A DNA stretch of 64,000 bases from Psychrobacter sp. ANT_WB68 (GCF_008369115.1 NZ_VOAZ01000003.1:1-64000), one strand, 5' to 3'. Shown: positions 1 through 9,601, counted from the stretch's first letter. Notes: generated by a model from the sequence alone, not told the origin. Made by a program: numbers and translations.

Positions 1-3
1 ACT

Positions 4-31
4 ATCATATCATAATGATTTGGTTTGTCAA
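4..31 (-). promoter_or_regulatory. Second tandem sigma70 promoter reading left (P2-like)
   Basis: Minus strand TTGACA (26-31), 16-bp spacer, TATGAT (4-9). Its -10 lies 118 bp downstream of the -10 of the promoter at 122-149, close to the P1-P2 distance of E. coli rrn operons. It points out of the window. Confidence 0.65.
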
Positions 32-121
32 GCTTTTTTATAAATTGTTTCAGTAAGTTATCCAGGTTTGTTATATGTAATTTACATATAAGTCATTCCG
101 GTTTGCCTTATTGAGGTGCGT

Positions 122-149
122 ATTATATAGAGTTTGAGGTAGCTGTCAA
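122..149 (-). promoter_or_regulatory. Strong sigma70 promoter reading left (P1-like)
   Basis: On the minus strand a perfect TTGACA (144-149) and a perfect TATAAT (122-127) are separated by 16 bp. An A/T-rich, UP-element-like stretch lies upstream (about 150-182) and the start region ACGCACCTC is GC-richer. No gene follows inside the window, so the transcript must leave at the left edge. Such consensus promoters are typical of stable RNA operons. Confidence 0.75.
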
Positions 150-755
150 CCGTTTTCCCAAAGACTTTTTAATTAATTTCAGATAATAAATAACAAGCCA
201 TGTTTTTCAATGACTTAGACGGAAAACTATTTGTCCAAATACTTAAACTCTATTCTGAGAATGGCCGTTGGTGTGATACTTTTATCCTCTAATAAGCATA
301 TCTTGCCATTATAAAATCTGAAAATTATTTTAATGTGATTATAAACATAGTATTTAGTGCCTCTATTAACGATAGTAATGACGTCTATGCTCATCACCGT
401 TGATATTGATGTTGAACGCACCTATATATAGAAGCTAACCTAAACCCTGCTATCTAGTGTTGATAAACAGTTTTTGCTATAATGGCTGCTTTTATGATAT
501 TCCTTAATGGTATTGCTGCTCAGCCTCTTAGAAGGTATCTTATTTGATATCGTGGTAATTTAATTATAGGTCATTAGATGACTAATAATTATTATGCGAT
601 ACATGATGCTATGTAAGTCTAAGCGCCATGCTTTTAAGTAATGTCTACTTCTTACAACATATCACAGCGGTTAGATATAATTGACGTGGTCTTACGGTTA
701 TATGATTGATGGTTGCAATCATCACTGCCAACGGATCCAAAAAGGTGAATAGATT
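150..755. other. AT-rich intergenic region and thrS leader
   Basis: No convincing gene is seen. It holds the upstream region of the leftward stable-RNA-type promoters and, from about 475, the probable thrS promoter and a leader of about 265 nt. A 64-codon minus-strand frame at 227-421 has no recognisable features and looks like chance. Confidence 0.5.
475..483 (+). promoter_or_regulatory. Extended -10 promoter, probably for thrS-infC
   Basis: TGC followed by a perfect TATAAT (478-483) forms an extended -10 element. A usable -35 at 17-18 bp is poor. The TTGATA at 460-465 is only 12 bp away, so the extended -10 probably carries the activity. The leader to the thrS ATG would be about 265 nt, long enough for a ThrRS-type translational operator, but I could not identify one. 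Confidence 0.5.
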
Positions 756-2690
756 ATGGTAGCGATTACTTTACCCGATGGTAGCGTAAAAAACTTCGAA
801 GGCAATACCACCGTCATGGAAGTGGCGCAAAGTATTGGGGCAGGATTGGCTAAGGCGACAGTCGCTGGGCGCGTAGATGGTCACTTAGTTGATGCGCATG
901 ACCCGATCGTCGCTGACGCCAAAGTCGAAATCGTGACGCCAAAAGACGCTGACGGTGTCGATATTATTCGCCATTCATGTGCACACTTATTGGGTCATGC
1001 CGTCAAACAGTTGTATCCTGATGTGAAAATGGTCATTGGCCCTGTTATCGAAGATGGTTTCTATTATGACATCTATAGTGAGACGCCATTTACGCCTGAG
1101 CACATGGAAAAAATTGAAAAACGTATGATGGAGCTGATTAAGCAAGATTATGACGTTATCAAAAAAATGACACCGCGCGATGAAGTAATCAAGATATTTG
1201 AAGAACGTGGTGAAGACTATAAACTTAAGCTGATTAATGATATGCCAGGCGAAGAAGCCTTTGGTCTATATCATCATCAAGAATATGTCGACATGTGCCG
1301 TGGTCCACACGTGCCAAACACCCGCTTCTTAAAAGTATTTAAACTGACCAAAATGTCAGGTGCCTATTGGCGCGGCGATGCTAAAAATGAACAGTTACAA
1401 CGTATTTATGGTACAGCGTGGGCGGATAAAAAAGATTTAAAAGCTTATATCCAACGTATTGAAGAAGCCGAAAAACGCGACCATCGTAAGATTGGTAAAG
1501 CGCTTAATCTATTCCATATGCAAGAGCAGGCACCGGGCATGGTGTTTTGGCATGCCAATGGTTGGACGATTTATCAAGTACTTGAGCAATATATGCGTAA
1601 AGTACAAAATGATAATGGCTATGAAGAAATTAAAACGCCGCAAATCGTCGATCGCAGCTTGTGGGAACGCTCAGGACATTGGGGCAACTATGCTACCAAT
1701 ATGTTTACCACTTCAAGTGAAAACCGTGATTATGCGGTAAAACCGATGAACTGCCCTTGTCACGTGCAAGTCTTTAACCAAGGTTTAAAGTCTTACCGTG
1801 AGTTGCCCCTACGTATGGCAGAGTTTGGCTCGTGCCATCGTAATGAACCATCAGGTTCGCTACATGGTTTGATGCGCGTGCGTGGTTTTACCCAAGATGA
1901 TGCTCATATCTTTTGTACACAAGCCCAAATTCAGCAAGAAGTCGCTGATTTTATTAAGCTGACACTTGCTGTCTATGAAGATTTTGGTTTTGACAACATC
2001 ATCATGAAGCTCTCGACCCGTCCTGAAAAACGTGTTGGTAGCGATGAGTCTTGGGACTTTGCAGAGAAAGCCTTGGCAGATGCGTTAGATAGCTCAGGTC
2101 TTGACTGGGAATATCTGCCCGGTGAAGGCGCGTTCTATGGTCCAAAGATTGAGTTTAGTCTAAAGGATTCATTGGGTCGCGTCTGGCAGTGCGGTACCAT
2201 TCAGGTTGACCCAAATATGCCTGAGCGCCTCGATGCTGAATTCGTGAATGAGCAAAACGAGCGTGAAGTGCCTATTATGTTGCACCGTGCTATCTTAGGT
2301 TCGTTTGAGCGCTTTATCGGTATCTTGATTGAAAACTACGCTGGTTGGATGCCAGTATGGCTGGCACCACAACAAGTAGCGGTGATGAATATCACTGATA
2401 AACAGGCAGATGCTTGTGAAAATGTGGTCAATCAGCTTAAAAATGCTGGTCTGCGAGCCACTAGTGACTTGCGTAACGAAAAGATTGGATTTAAGATACG
2501 AGAGAAAACATTAGAACGCGTTCCCTATATGCTAGTATTAGGGGATAAAGAAGTCGAATCGGGCAGTGTTAATGTCCGTACTCGTGAAGGTGAAAACCTT
2601 GGCGTGATGAGTGTTGCAGAATTTATTACATTAGTACAGACCGCTGTTGGTAAAAAAGGCCGACAGACCCCAAAAACAGATGAGGAGTAA
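756..2690 (+). CDS. thrS: Threonine--tRNA ligase
   Basis: Class II aminoacyl-tRNA synthetase that charges tRNA-Thr in the cytoplasm. The 644-residue length is normal for bacterial ThrRS. In order: N-terminal TGS domain (about 1-62), the editing/SAD domain carrying [10 protein letters not shown] and later MCRGPH, the class II catalytic core with the zinc-site segment MNCPCH and the motif 2 region around RNEPSG, and a C-terminal anticodon-binding domain from about 545. The start ATG has AGGTGA about 8 nt upstream. The stop codon is followed after 5 nt by the infC start, and the infC ribosome site lies inside the thrS 3' end, so the two are almost certainly translated from one mRNA. Confidence 0.98.
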   Translation: MVAITLPDGSVKNFEGNTTVMEVAQSIGAGLAKATVAGRVDGHLVDAHDPIVADAKVEIVTPKDADGVDIIRHSCAHLLGHAVKQLYPDVKMVIGPVIEDGFYYDIYSETPFTPEHMEKIEKRMMELIKQDYDVIKKMTPRDEVIKIFEERGEDYKLKLINDMPGEEAFGLYHHQEYVDMCRGPHVPNTRFLKVFKLTKMSGAYWRGDAKNEQLQRIYGTAWADKKDLKAYIQRIEEAEKRDHRKIGKALNLFHMQEQAPGMVFWHANGWTIYQVLEQYMRKVQNDNGYEEIKTPQIVDRSLWERSGHWGNYATNMFTTSSENRDYAVKPMNCPCHVQVFNQGLKSYRELPLRMAEFGSCHRNEPSGSLHGLMRVRGFTQDDAHIFCTQAQIQQEVADFIKLTLAVYEDFGFDNIIMKLSTRPEKRVGSDESWDFAEKALADALDSSGLDWEYLPGEGAFYGPKIEFSLKDSLGRVWQCGTIQVDPNMPERLDAEFVNEQNEREVPIMLHRAILGSFERFIGILIENYAGWMPVWLAPQQVAVMNITDKQADACENVVNQLKNAGLRATSDLRNEKIGFKIREKTLERVPYMLVLGDKEVESGSVNVRTREGENLGVMSVAEFITLVQTAVGKKGRQTPKTDEE

Positions 2691-2695
2691 TACCT

Positions 2696-3217
2696 ATTAA
2701 ACAGTCAAACCGTTTGAACATCAACGAAGATATCAATGTCAAAGAAGTTCGTCTTGTTAGAGAAGACGGCGAGCAAATGGGCGTGGTCGATATCGAAACC
2801 GCGATGAAAGCGGCACGTGAGGACAATCTAGATTTGGTCGAATTGGTTCCAGATGCCAAGCCGCCTGTCTGCAAGATCATGGATTATAAACATTTCCTCT
2901 ATGATCAAAAGCAAAAGGCGAAAGAAGCTAAAAAGAACCAAAAGCAAACTCAGCTGAAAGAGATGAAGCTGCGTCCTAGTACTGAAGAAGCGGATTATCA
3001 GGTTAAGCTGAAAAAAATCGTTAGCTTCTTAGAAGACCAAGATAAAGTTAAAATCAGTATTCGCTTCCGTGGTCGTGAAATGGCTCACCAAGAAATTGGT
3101 CGTAAGCAGCTGGATCGCATCATTGCAGACACTGCTGAGATTGCGAACGTCGAGCAATATCCTAAGATGGAAGGTCGTCAAATGGGTATGCTGTTAGGTC
3201 CTACGAAGAAAAAATAA
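2696..3217 (+). CDS. infC: Translation initiation factor IF-3 (ATT start)
   Basis: IF-3 binds the 30S subunit, blocks premature 50S joining and polices start-codon choice. The protein carries the family blocks [14 protein letters not shown], the lysine-rich linker, [15 protein letters not shown] (here [11 protein letters not shown]) and EGRQMGMLL. The first ATG/GTG/TTG-type codon in frame is TTG 2714, which lacks a Shine-Dalgarno sequence at proper spacing. ATT at 2696 is in frame, adds the expected residues before NRLNINEDI, and is preceded by GAGGAG (2682-2687) at 8 nt. E. coli infC also starts with ATT, and this rare codon lets IF-3 repress its own synthesis. The total is 173 residues. A terminator follows at once, with no rpmI-rplT. 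Confidence 0.93.
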   Translation: MKQSNRLNINEDINVKEVRLVREDGEQMGVVDIETAMKAAREDNLDLVELVPDAKPPVCKIMDYKHFLYDQKQKAKEAKKNQKQTQLKEMKLRPSTEEADYQVKLKKIVSFLEDQDKVKISIRFRGREMAHQEIGRKQLDRIIADTAEIANVEQYPKMEGRQMGMLLGPTKKK

Positions 3218-3308
3218 TCTATTTATGGATTACAGCTAGTAGTGGCTGTTAATCGATGTGACTGTTGGTTAATATAGACAGCGCGTTGATATAGATAGTT
3301 ATCCTCTT

Positions 3309-3344
3309 AACCATCAATATGCTACGGGATATTGGTGGTTTTTT
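3309..3344 (+). terminator. Rho-independent terminator of thrS-infC
   Basis: AACCATCAATAT pairs with ATATTGGTGGTT (one G-T pair) across an 8-nt loop and is followed by a T run. It ends the thrS-infC unit. Confidence 0.8.
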
Positions 3345-3657
3345 AATATTTAAAGCCCTAAACACACATTTTTAAATACAATGAGTTGAACATAATCAGC
3401 CAACGCTGTTTATAAACCTCTTACAAACCCCAGTTTACAAAATCCAACTTCTCAACCTTTTCATTACCAGTTAATCTAAAGGTCAACGCTATCACTCTTA
3501 AATATAATTCGAATAAAACCATTAATAAGGGCATAAAAATAATCGATGCCACGACTATGAATGTGATTAGCAAATATTGCCATTAACGACTGATGTCATT
3601 AACACATAATATCGTTGGTAACCAACAACGCCCTTTTCAGCTATTATAGGAAATTCT
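3345..3657. other. AT-rich gap upstream of the telA-like gene
   Basis: 313 bp between the infC terminator and the TelA-family gene. No open frame or RNA gene is recognised. It presumably holds the promoter of the next gene, but no clear pair of hexamers stands out. Confidence 0.35.
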
Positions 3658-4902
3658 ATGCAAGAACTAACCCCACCCGAAAATACCTCGACACCAAGTA
3701 TTACTTTGACTGCGCCTGAGCCGGTAAAAGAAATACAAAAAAGCGAAGCCGATCAAATGGTGAAGCTAGATGAAAGCCAGATTCCAGAACTTGATGCTAA
3801 AGTCGATGCCTTCGTTGATCATGTAATTAATAACTCAGTACACAGCTCTGAATTTCAACAAAATGTGCAATCTATCCATAATTTAGGCAATAAAGAAATT
3901 CGCGAATCGGCGCAAGTGTCTAACCGTATGCTCGATTTACCCGTGAAAAGTCTGAATAATAGCTTGTTTGACAACTCCCCTATTGCCAAGTCATTGACTG
4001 AGCTGCGTGGTATTGTCGAAGATTTAGATCCTAGTAAAAAAGAGCTGACCAGCTCACGTAAACTGTTTGGTCTCATTCCATTTGGCAATAAAGTACAAGA
4101 CTATTTCCGTCAGTACGAGTCGGCGCAATCCCATATTAACGCCGTGGTGACCAGCCTTTACAATGGTAAGGATGAGCTGCTCAAAGACAATGCTATGATT
4201 GAGCAAGAAAAAGTCAATATGTGGGAATTGATGCAATCCATTCGCCAATACATTTATGTAGGTAAAAAGATTGATGAGCAGCTTGAGCAAAAGGTTTATG
4301 CCGTTGAAGCCACTGACCCTGAAAAAGCCCGTATCATCAAAGAAGAAATGCTATTTTATGTGCGCCAGAAAAACACTGACTTCTTAACGCAATTGGCAGT
4401 AAACATTCAGGGTTATTTAGCGCTTGATACCATACGTAAGAATAATTTAGAGTTAATTAAAGGCGTAGATCGCGCAACAACGACAACTATCTCGGCGCTA
4501 CGTACAGCGGTTGTTGTTGCCCAAGCCATGACCAATCAAAAACTGGTACTCGATCAAATCACGGCTTTGAATAAAACCACCAGTAGCTTGATTGAATCGA
4601 CGTCGGCGATGCTAAAACGTCAATCGCTTGAGATTCATGAGCAAGCAACCAGTAGTACGATTGAGCTTGATAAACTGCAAAACGCCTTCAATAATGTCTA
4701 TGATACGATGGATATGATTAGCAATTATAAAATAGAAGCGCTAGAAAATATGAAGCAGACGGTCAATGCCTTGACGACTGAAGTGGATAAAGCCCAGAAA
4801 TATCTCGATAAGTCGAATCAAACGACAGTACTTGAAGTATCAAAGGAGCTAGACAGTAAAAAAATAACCAATCAATCAAATACAGTCGACATCGATATTT
4901 GA
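3658..4902 (+). CDS. TelA/KlaA family toxic-anion-resistance protein
   Basis: Member of the TelA family (PF05816, toxic anion resistance), cytoplasmic helical proteins linked to tellurite and other stress resistance whose biochemical activity is unknown. The 414 residues are largely alpha-helical. There is a disordered N-terminus rich in Thr/Pro/Glu (1-35), then family-like segments around SLFDNSPIAKSL and LFGLIPFGNKVQDYF, and long coiled-coil-like stretches to the C-terminus. No membrane segment is visible. AGGAAA lies just before the ATG. The gene stands alone: no TerD/TerC-type or XpaC partner is next to it. Family assignment is good; a role in tellurite resistance here is only inferred. 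Confidence 0.85.
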   Translation: MQELTPPENTSTPSITLTAPEPVKEIQKSEADQMVKLDESQIPELDAKVDAFVDHVINNSVHSSEFQQNVQSIHNLGNKEIRESAQVSNRMLDLPVKSLNNSLFDNSPIAKSLTELRGIVEDLDPSKKELTSSRKLFGLIPFGNKVQDYFRQYESAQSHINAVVTSLYNGKDELLKDNAMIEQEKVNMWELMQSIRQYIYVGKKIDEQLEQKVYAVEATDPEKARIIKEEMLFYVRQKNTDFLTQLAVNIQGYLALDTIRKNNLELIKGVDRATTTTISALRTAVVVAQAMTNQKLVLDQITALNKTTSSLIESTSAMLKRQSLEIHEQATSSTIELDKLQNAFNNVYDTMDMISNYKIEALENMKQTVNALTTEVDKAQKYLDKSNQTTVLEVSKELDSKKITNQSNTVDIDI

Positions 4903-5058
4903 TATTTGGTTTATCTAGAATGTCGATTGCTGCTAGCTGTTAAGGCTAACAGCTACTTGCTATCTGATGCACATAAGACAATTGACCTAAGATATTGCGA
5001 CCTTGTTCGTGTTAAGATAGCTCTTATTAATAATTTTAAAAAACAGATACGGTAATTT

Positions 5059-7356
5059 ATGAGTTGGAACGATCCAAACGCCTCAACTGAGGCACAAAAA
5101 TATGATAACCCTATTCCTAGTCGCGAACTGATACTCAGTACGATTAACGAACATGGCGAAGTCACGCATCAACAATTGGCAAAAGCCTTTAATATTGATG
5201 ATCCTGACCAATTTGACGCTTTGGGTAATCGCCTAAAAGCGATGGCGCGTGATGGCCAAGTAAACCGTGACGGGCGTCCTTATCGCTATCGCACGGTGAC
5301 CAAGCACGATATCGTCACAGGTACGGTAACTGCGCATCCAAAAGGTTTTGGCTTTGTATTACTAAGTGATATGCCCGACCTGTTTCTACATGAAAAGCAA
5401 ATGCGCTGGGTGTTTAACGGTGATACGGTAGAAGCGGTTGGCACCTCAACGGATAATCGTGGCCGTACCGAAGGACGTATTGTCGATGTCGTTGAACGCC
5501 GCCAAAGCAATTTTATTGGTACATTGGCGCGTGATGAAGACGGTTATTGTGTTGAGCTTGGTAGCCCAAACAATCATCAGCCGATCACCGTTACTGAAGA
5601 AAACGTGCAAGCGTTTAATGCAAAACAAGGTGCGCCAGTTAAAGTCGATATTATCGATTGGCCTAACCAGCATGAATTTGCTACGGGTAAAATCACTGAA
5701 GTACTATCTGATGACAACGACCGTGAATTGATTATTGAGACTACCTTACTCAACTATGATATCCCATCAGACTTTAGTGAAGCGGCACTTGAACAAGCCA
5801 ATGCTTATCAAGAACCAACCGAAAAAGACTTAAAAGGTCGTAGAGACTTACGTGATTTACCGCTAATTACCATTGATGGTGAAGATGCGCGCGACTTTGA
5901 TGATGCAGTATTTGCAGAAAAACGCTCGGGTGGTAACTATCGCGTCTTAGTTGCGATTGCGGATGTAAGTTATTACGTCACGCCCAACTCACCATTAGAT
6001 AAAGATGCTTACGAACGTGGTACGTCAGTCTACTTCCCCCATCGCGTGATTCCGATGCTGCCTGAAGTGCTGTCAAACGGCTTATGTTCATTAAACCCTG
6101 ATCTCGACCGCCTTTGTATGGTTGCCGATATCAAGATATCTCGTGCAGGCAAGGTTACCGGCTATGAGTTCTATCCTGGTGTCATGCATTCACAAGCGCG
6201 TCTGACTTATAATCAGGTAAACGCTTATCTTGAGAATCCAAAAGATAACAGCATACCTGAGTCATTAACGGGCAATAAAGACGTTAAAAAATCTATCGAT
6301 ACCTTGTATCAATTGTATGAGCTACTGGTCAAGAAGCGTGAAGAGCGCCATGCCATGGAGTTTGAAACGGTTGAGACGTATATTAAGTTTAATGAAAAAG
6401 GTGGTATCGAAGCCATTCTACCGCGTACGCGCGGTGATGCGCAAAAGCTTATTGAAGAGTGCATGTTGCTTGCCAATACGTGTGCGGCAAACTTTGCGCT
6501 ACAAAATGAGCTGCCAGTTTTATATCGTAACCACGACAAACCTGATGGCGAAAAGTCGATGCGTATCCATGAATATGCAAAGAACTTTGGTCTAGGCTTC
6601 CCTGAAGAAAGTCCAACGCAAGCCGATTATCAGCGTATTATTGAAGCAACCAAAGAGCGTCCTGACGCGATTAGCATCCACAGTATGCTGCTACGCTCGA
6701 TGATGCAAGCGAACTATTCGCCTGACAATATCGGTCACTTTGGTTTGGCTTATGACGAATATAGCCACTTTACCTCGCCGATTCGCCGTTATCCTGACTT
6801 AATGCTGCATCGAGCGATTAAAGCGAAAGTGACGAATAGTCAACAGCCAGTGATGGACTTCTCGCTTGATGGTGCTGGCACGCAAACGTCAGATACCGAA
6901 CGCCGCGCTGAAAAAGCGTCACGTTATGTAGAATCTTGGCTCAAGTGTCATTATATGAAAGATCATGTCGGCGAAGAGTTTGATGGCGTGGTGACTACCG
7001 TTACCAGCTTCGGCCTGTTTGTCACATTAACTGATTTATATATCGATGGTTTAGTGCATATCTCTAACGTTGGTGATGATTTCTTTGTCTATGATGAGCA
7101 GCAGCAACAGCTTATCGGTAAAGATAGAGGCACAGTATTCGGTCTCGGTGATTTGGTCAAAGTAAAAGTAGCGGGCGTCAATATGGACCTGCTACAAATC
7201 GATTTCGATTTAAAGGCTAAGCTACAAGCAAGCCAAATGAATCAAACCAAAAGAGAGCATTCTAACCCTAGTCCACAAAGCAAAGAGCAGACCAAAAAAT
7301 CACCTGCTAAGAAAAGCGGCAGCCGTGGTGGTAGAGGCAGTAGCAAAAAAAGCTAA
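5059..7356 (+). CDS. rnr: Ribonuclease R
   Basis: Processive 3'-5' exoribonuclease of the RNB family that degrades structured RNA, takes part in rRNA and tmRNA-linked quality control, and matters for growth in the cold. The 765 residues show an N-terminal winged-helix region (about 20-80), cold-shock/OB domains, the RNB catalytic domain with DGEDARDFDDAVF supplying the metal-binding aspartates (about 272-284), the SPIRRYPDLMLHR segment, an S1 domain from GEEFDGVVTTVTSFGLF, and a basic Lys/Ser/Gly tail. This is the full architecture with no damage. A strong bidirectional terminator lies 25 bp after the stop. Confidence 0.97.
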   Translation: MSWNDPNASTEAQKYDNPIPSRELILSTINEHGEVTHQQLAKAFNIDDPDQFDALGNRLKAMARDGQVNRDGRPYRYRTVTKHDIVTGTVTAHPKGFGFVLLSDMPDLFLHEKQMRWVFNGDTVEAVGTSTDNRGRTEGRIVDVVERRQSNFIGTLARDEDGYCVELGSPNNHQPITVTEENVQAFNAKQGAPVKVDIIDWPNQHEFATGKITEVLSDDNDRELIIETTLLNYDIPSDFSEAALEQANAYQEPTEKDLKGRRDLRDLPLITIDGEDARDFDDAVFAEKRSGGNYRVLVAIADVSYYVTPNSPLDKDAYERGTSVYFPHRVIPMLPEVLSNGLCSLNPDLDRLCMVADIKISRAGKVTGYEFYPGVMHSQARLTYNQVNAYLENPKDNSIPESLTGNKDVKKSIDTLYQLYELLVKKREERHAMEFETVETYIKFNEKGGIEAILPRTRGDAQKLIEECMLLANTCAANFALQNELPVLYRNHDKPDGEKSMRIHEYAKNFGLGFPEESPTQADYQRIIEATKERPDAISIHSMLLRSMMQANYSPDNIGHFGLAYDEYSHFTSPIRRYPDLMLHRAIKAKVTNSQQPVMDFSLDGAGTQTSDTERRAEKASRYVESWLKCHYMKDHVGEEFDGVVTTVTSFGLFVTLTDLYIDGLVHISNVGDDFFVYDEQQQQLIGKDRGTVFGLGDLVKVKVAGVNMDLLQIDFDLKAKLQASQMNQTKREHSNPSPQSKEQTKKSPAKKSGSRGGRGSSKKS

Positions 7357-7380
7357 TGCGGTATAGCTCTTAAGAAATAA

Positions 7381-7413
7381 AAAAAGACTAACGATAACGT
7401 TAGTCTTTTTTTA
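7381..7413 (+). terminator. Terminator of rnr (bidirectional)
   Basis: AAAAAGACTAACG and CGTTAGTCTTTTT form a 13-bp stem around ATAA, flanked by A and T runs, so it can also end transcripts arriving on the minus strand. Confidence 0.9.
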
Positions 7414-7483
7414 TGAGTATCGATTAAATGGCGGCTACTTATCTGTCTTATATTGAAATGGAGACTCTTTAAGCGCTAACAAA

Positions 7484-7807
7484 CTATTGCGTATCTGTCA
7501 TTTGCTCAACACGTTGTTGACTGACCTGCTCTGCTTGCTCTATCTTGGTAGTAGCATTGTCAAGGATGGCTTTTGGTTGCTGTCCTAAAGGCTGGCTTAC
7601 GATATCAGATGTATGGCTGTTATCAACATTGTCAGCATTAGCACCGTTGCTCTCAGCTATGGCTAAATCATCATTAATATTTTCTGACTTCGTACTAGCG
7701 GTTATCGCCTCTCTATTTTTCTCACGTTGGCTGCCACTCATCATGTTAAAGCCTAATAGCATAACGATACCTGCCAGAGCAAAAATAATCAGATGTTTCA
7801 TTTGCAT
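7484..7807 (-). CDS. Small single-pass membrane protein, unknown function
   Basis: I do not recognise a family. From the chosen start (MQMKHLIIF) it has 107 residues: a short basic N-terminus, one hydrophobic segment (about 4-20, LIIFALAGIVMLLGFNMM), then a polar tail rich in Ser, Asn, Asp and Gln that is probably periplasmic and disordered. A longer reading with an ATG at 7852 is open but lacks a ribosome site and would put a charged stretch before the hydrophobic segment. ATG 7807 has a weak ACGAGA upstream. It lies downstream of the BON-MscS gene on the same strand with an 84-bp gap. Short length makes this a moderate call. Confidence 0.55.
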   Translation of the reverse strand: MQMKHLIIFALAGIVMLLGFNMMSGSQREKNREAITASTKSENINDDLAIAESNGANADNVDNSHTSDIVSQPLGQQPKAILDNATTKIEQAEQVSQQRVEQMTDTQ

Positions 7808-7891
7808 AAAAATGTCTCGTCTATTGCGATAAAATGTAGATAAACGTTTCATTGCATTTTCTATGCCGACTTTTCTATGTGGTATTGAACG

Positions 7892-9601
7892 CTATTCTTG
7901 CGGGCTGCTATTACTTAATAAATCAGGCTCATCTGAGTTTTCAGCAATTTCTTGTTCGACCTTTTCCATTAGCTTTTCGTCAGGACGAGTATCAAGCACC
8001 TCATCGGCATTCTGACCTTGCAAGATATACTTCGCCCGCGCCTTCGCTTGTTTTTTATCTTGATCCTCAATTGCAGTTTCAGCCGCTTGAGCTTCATTAG
8101 ATGTTTTAGAATCGTTAGAAGTTTTAGCAATGTTTGGCGTTACTATTACTTCCGCGTGAACTTTATCAGCAGTTTGAGTGCTTTGGAAATGCTCAAACGC
8201 TTTTTCTAGCTTATGATTAAAGCGTAACTGATAAATGGGCTCAGGTAAGCTAAAACCTTCATCTTCTAAAGCATGCTTGGTTTCCCGAATGGCAATACTA
8301 CGGGCTTTAGAAAAATCAGCTTCCAATTGATTGACCCATACTTGAAATTGCAAAATAATATTTGAGTCGCCCACCTCTTTGATAACCGCAGTGACTTTCG
8401 GCTTATCTAAGGCAAAGCCTAACTGACATATCGCATCGATACCTACCTTGATGGCAGCAAGCGGGTCATCATTGGCATCGACACCTAATTCAAAAGTAAA
8501 ACGGCGCTCAGGATTTTTGGTGTAATTTAAAATAGTGGCTTTAAAGACTTCAGCATTGGGAATACGTAACTGGTTGCCATCTAAGGTCATTAAAATAGTC
8601 GCTCGTGACGTCAGGCGTACCACAATACCCTCTTGATTATTAATCAAAATATGATCACGGGCACGAAAGGGTTGACGAATACTGAGCATAAGCGAGGCAA
8701 TATAGTTCTCAATCGTGTCCTTAACCGCAAAACCAACGGCGATACCAATAACGCCTGCGCCGCCAAGTAGCGTGCCCAAGATAGTCTCAGCACCAATCAA
8801 ACTTAACGCTAAGATAAGCCCCAAAACGATAAATATAACTTTAACGGTCTGCGCCAACAATTCTGCGACAAAGGGATTGGGTGTTAAACGTTGCCACATC
8901 TTTTGCCGATTAGACAACCAACTGCCAAACCAAGTGACCAAGGCAAATAAAATAATCCCTACTAACAATAGCGGCAAAGCTTTAACTAAGTTTTTTGTCT
9001 GCGCCTTTAGGTTTTGATAAACGGTCGACACGTTATCTTGCACATCAAGCGTGCGGTTGATTCTATCTTCTACTGTCACCACATCGGTTAAACGATTGGT
9101 CAAATTAATGGCTTGCTGGGCTTTTTTTTCATTGGGAGTCTCACCGGTTAAGGTAACAACCCCTTGATTAACGCTAACATGAACCGCTTGCAAACCGTCA
9201 ATTTCAGAAAAGATACCACTGATACGTTGGCGGATATCATTGTCTTTTAATGGTGTGGGAGTGGTTTCGATTTGAGCATTATTGGTGCTTTCACCGCTGA
9301 TAACGGGTGGCAGCTCGACTGGCATCGGCGCAGCAGTCTCAGAAGCATTCGGAATAGCAGGTGTGATAGCTAGAGTACTATTTAGCCCATTATTTGGCTC
9401 ATTGGTAGCTTCATTAACAGCCGGCTGAGCAGTTGAGGCATCATTATCAGCAATTTCTTTCGCTAATACAGAAGACTCATCTGTGCTGATTTTTTCAGCC
9501 GCATAAGTGGGCAGGCTTAAAAAGATGCTTAATGGCAACAGCAACTGAACGCACGCCTTTATAGTTATGCGTAACTTGCGCTGGTCAAAGTTAGCTGCCA
9601 T
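7892..9601 (-). CDS. MscS-family mechanosensitive channel with N-terminal BON domain
   Basis: Inner-membrane channel of the MscS superfamily, expected to open under membrane tension and release solutes on hypo-osmotic shock. In order: signal peptide ending near PTYAA (about 1-33), a Ser/Asn/Pro-rich periplasmic stretch, a BON domain (about 125-190, with GVVTLTGETPN), three hydrophobic segments (about 205-300, the pore-lining one rich in Gly/Ala: LLGGAGVIGIAVGFAVKD), the MscS beta domain (IEN...QPFRARDHILINNQEG), and an acidic Asn/Ala/Lys-rich tail. ATG 9601 is chosen because AGGA stands 5 nt before it; ATG 9607 is too close. The total is 569 residues. BON domains bind membranes or other periplasmic components, so a gating or anchoring role is inference. 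Confidence 0.85.
   Translation of the reverse strand: MAANFDQRKLRITIKACVQLLLPLSIFLSLPTYAAEKISTDESSVLAKEIADNDASTAQPAVNEATNEPNNGLNSTLAITPAIPNASETAAPMPVELPPVISGESTNNAQIETTPTPLKDNDIRQRISGIFSEIDGLQAVHVSVNQGVVTLTGETPNEKKAQQAINLTNRLTDVVTVEDRINRTLDVQDNVSTVYQNLKAQTKNLVKALPLLLVGIILFALVTWFGSWLSNRQKMWQRLTPNPFVAELLAQTVKVIFIVLGLILALSLIGAETILGTLLGGAGVIGIAVGFAVKDTIENYIASLMLSIRQPFRARDHILINNQEGIVVRLTSRATILMTLDGNQLRIPNAEVFKATILNYTKNPERRFTFELGVDANDDPLAAIKVGIDAICQLGFALDKPKVTAVIKEVGDSNIILQFQVWVNQLEADFSKARSIAIRETKHALEDEGFSLPEPIYQLRFNHKLEKAFEHFQSTQTADKVHAEVIVTPNIAKTSNDSKTSNEAQAAETAIEDQDKKQAKARAKYILQGQNADEVLDTRPDEKLMEKVEQEIAENSDEPDLLSNSSPQE

Noticed and set aside
114..141. GGTGCGTATTATATAGAG looked like the XerC half of a dif site
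   Set aside because: The XerD half TTATGTTAAAT is absent, and the stretch is explained by the reverse complement of a strong promoter.
227..421. 64-codon minus-strand frame in the thrS upstream gap
   Set aside because: No ribosome site, no recognisable features, AT-rich composition like the surrounding gap.
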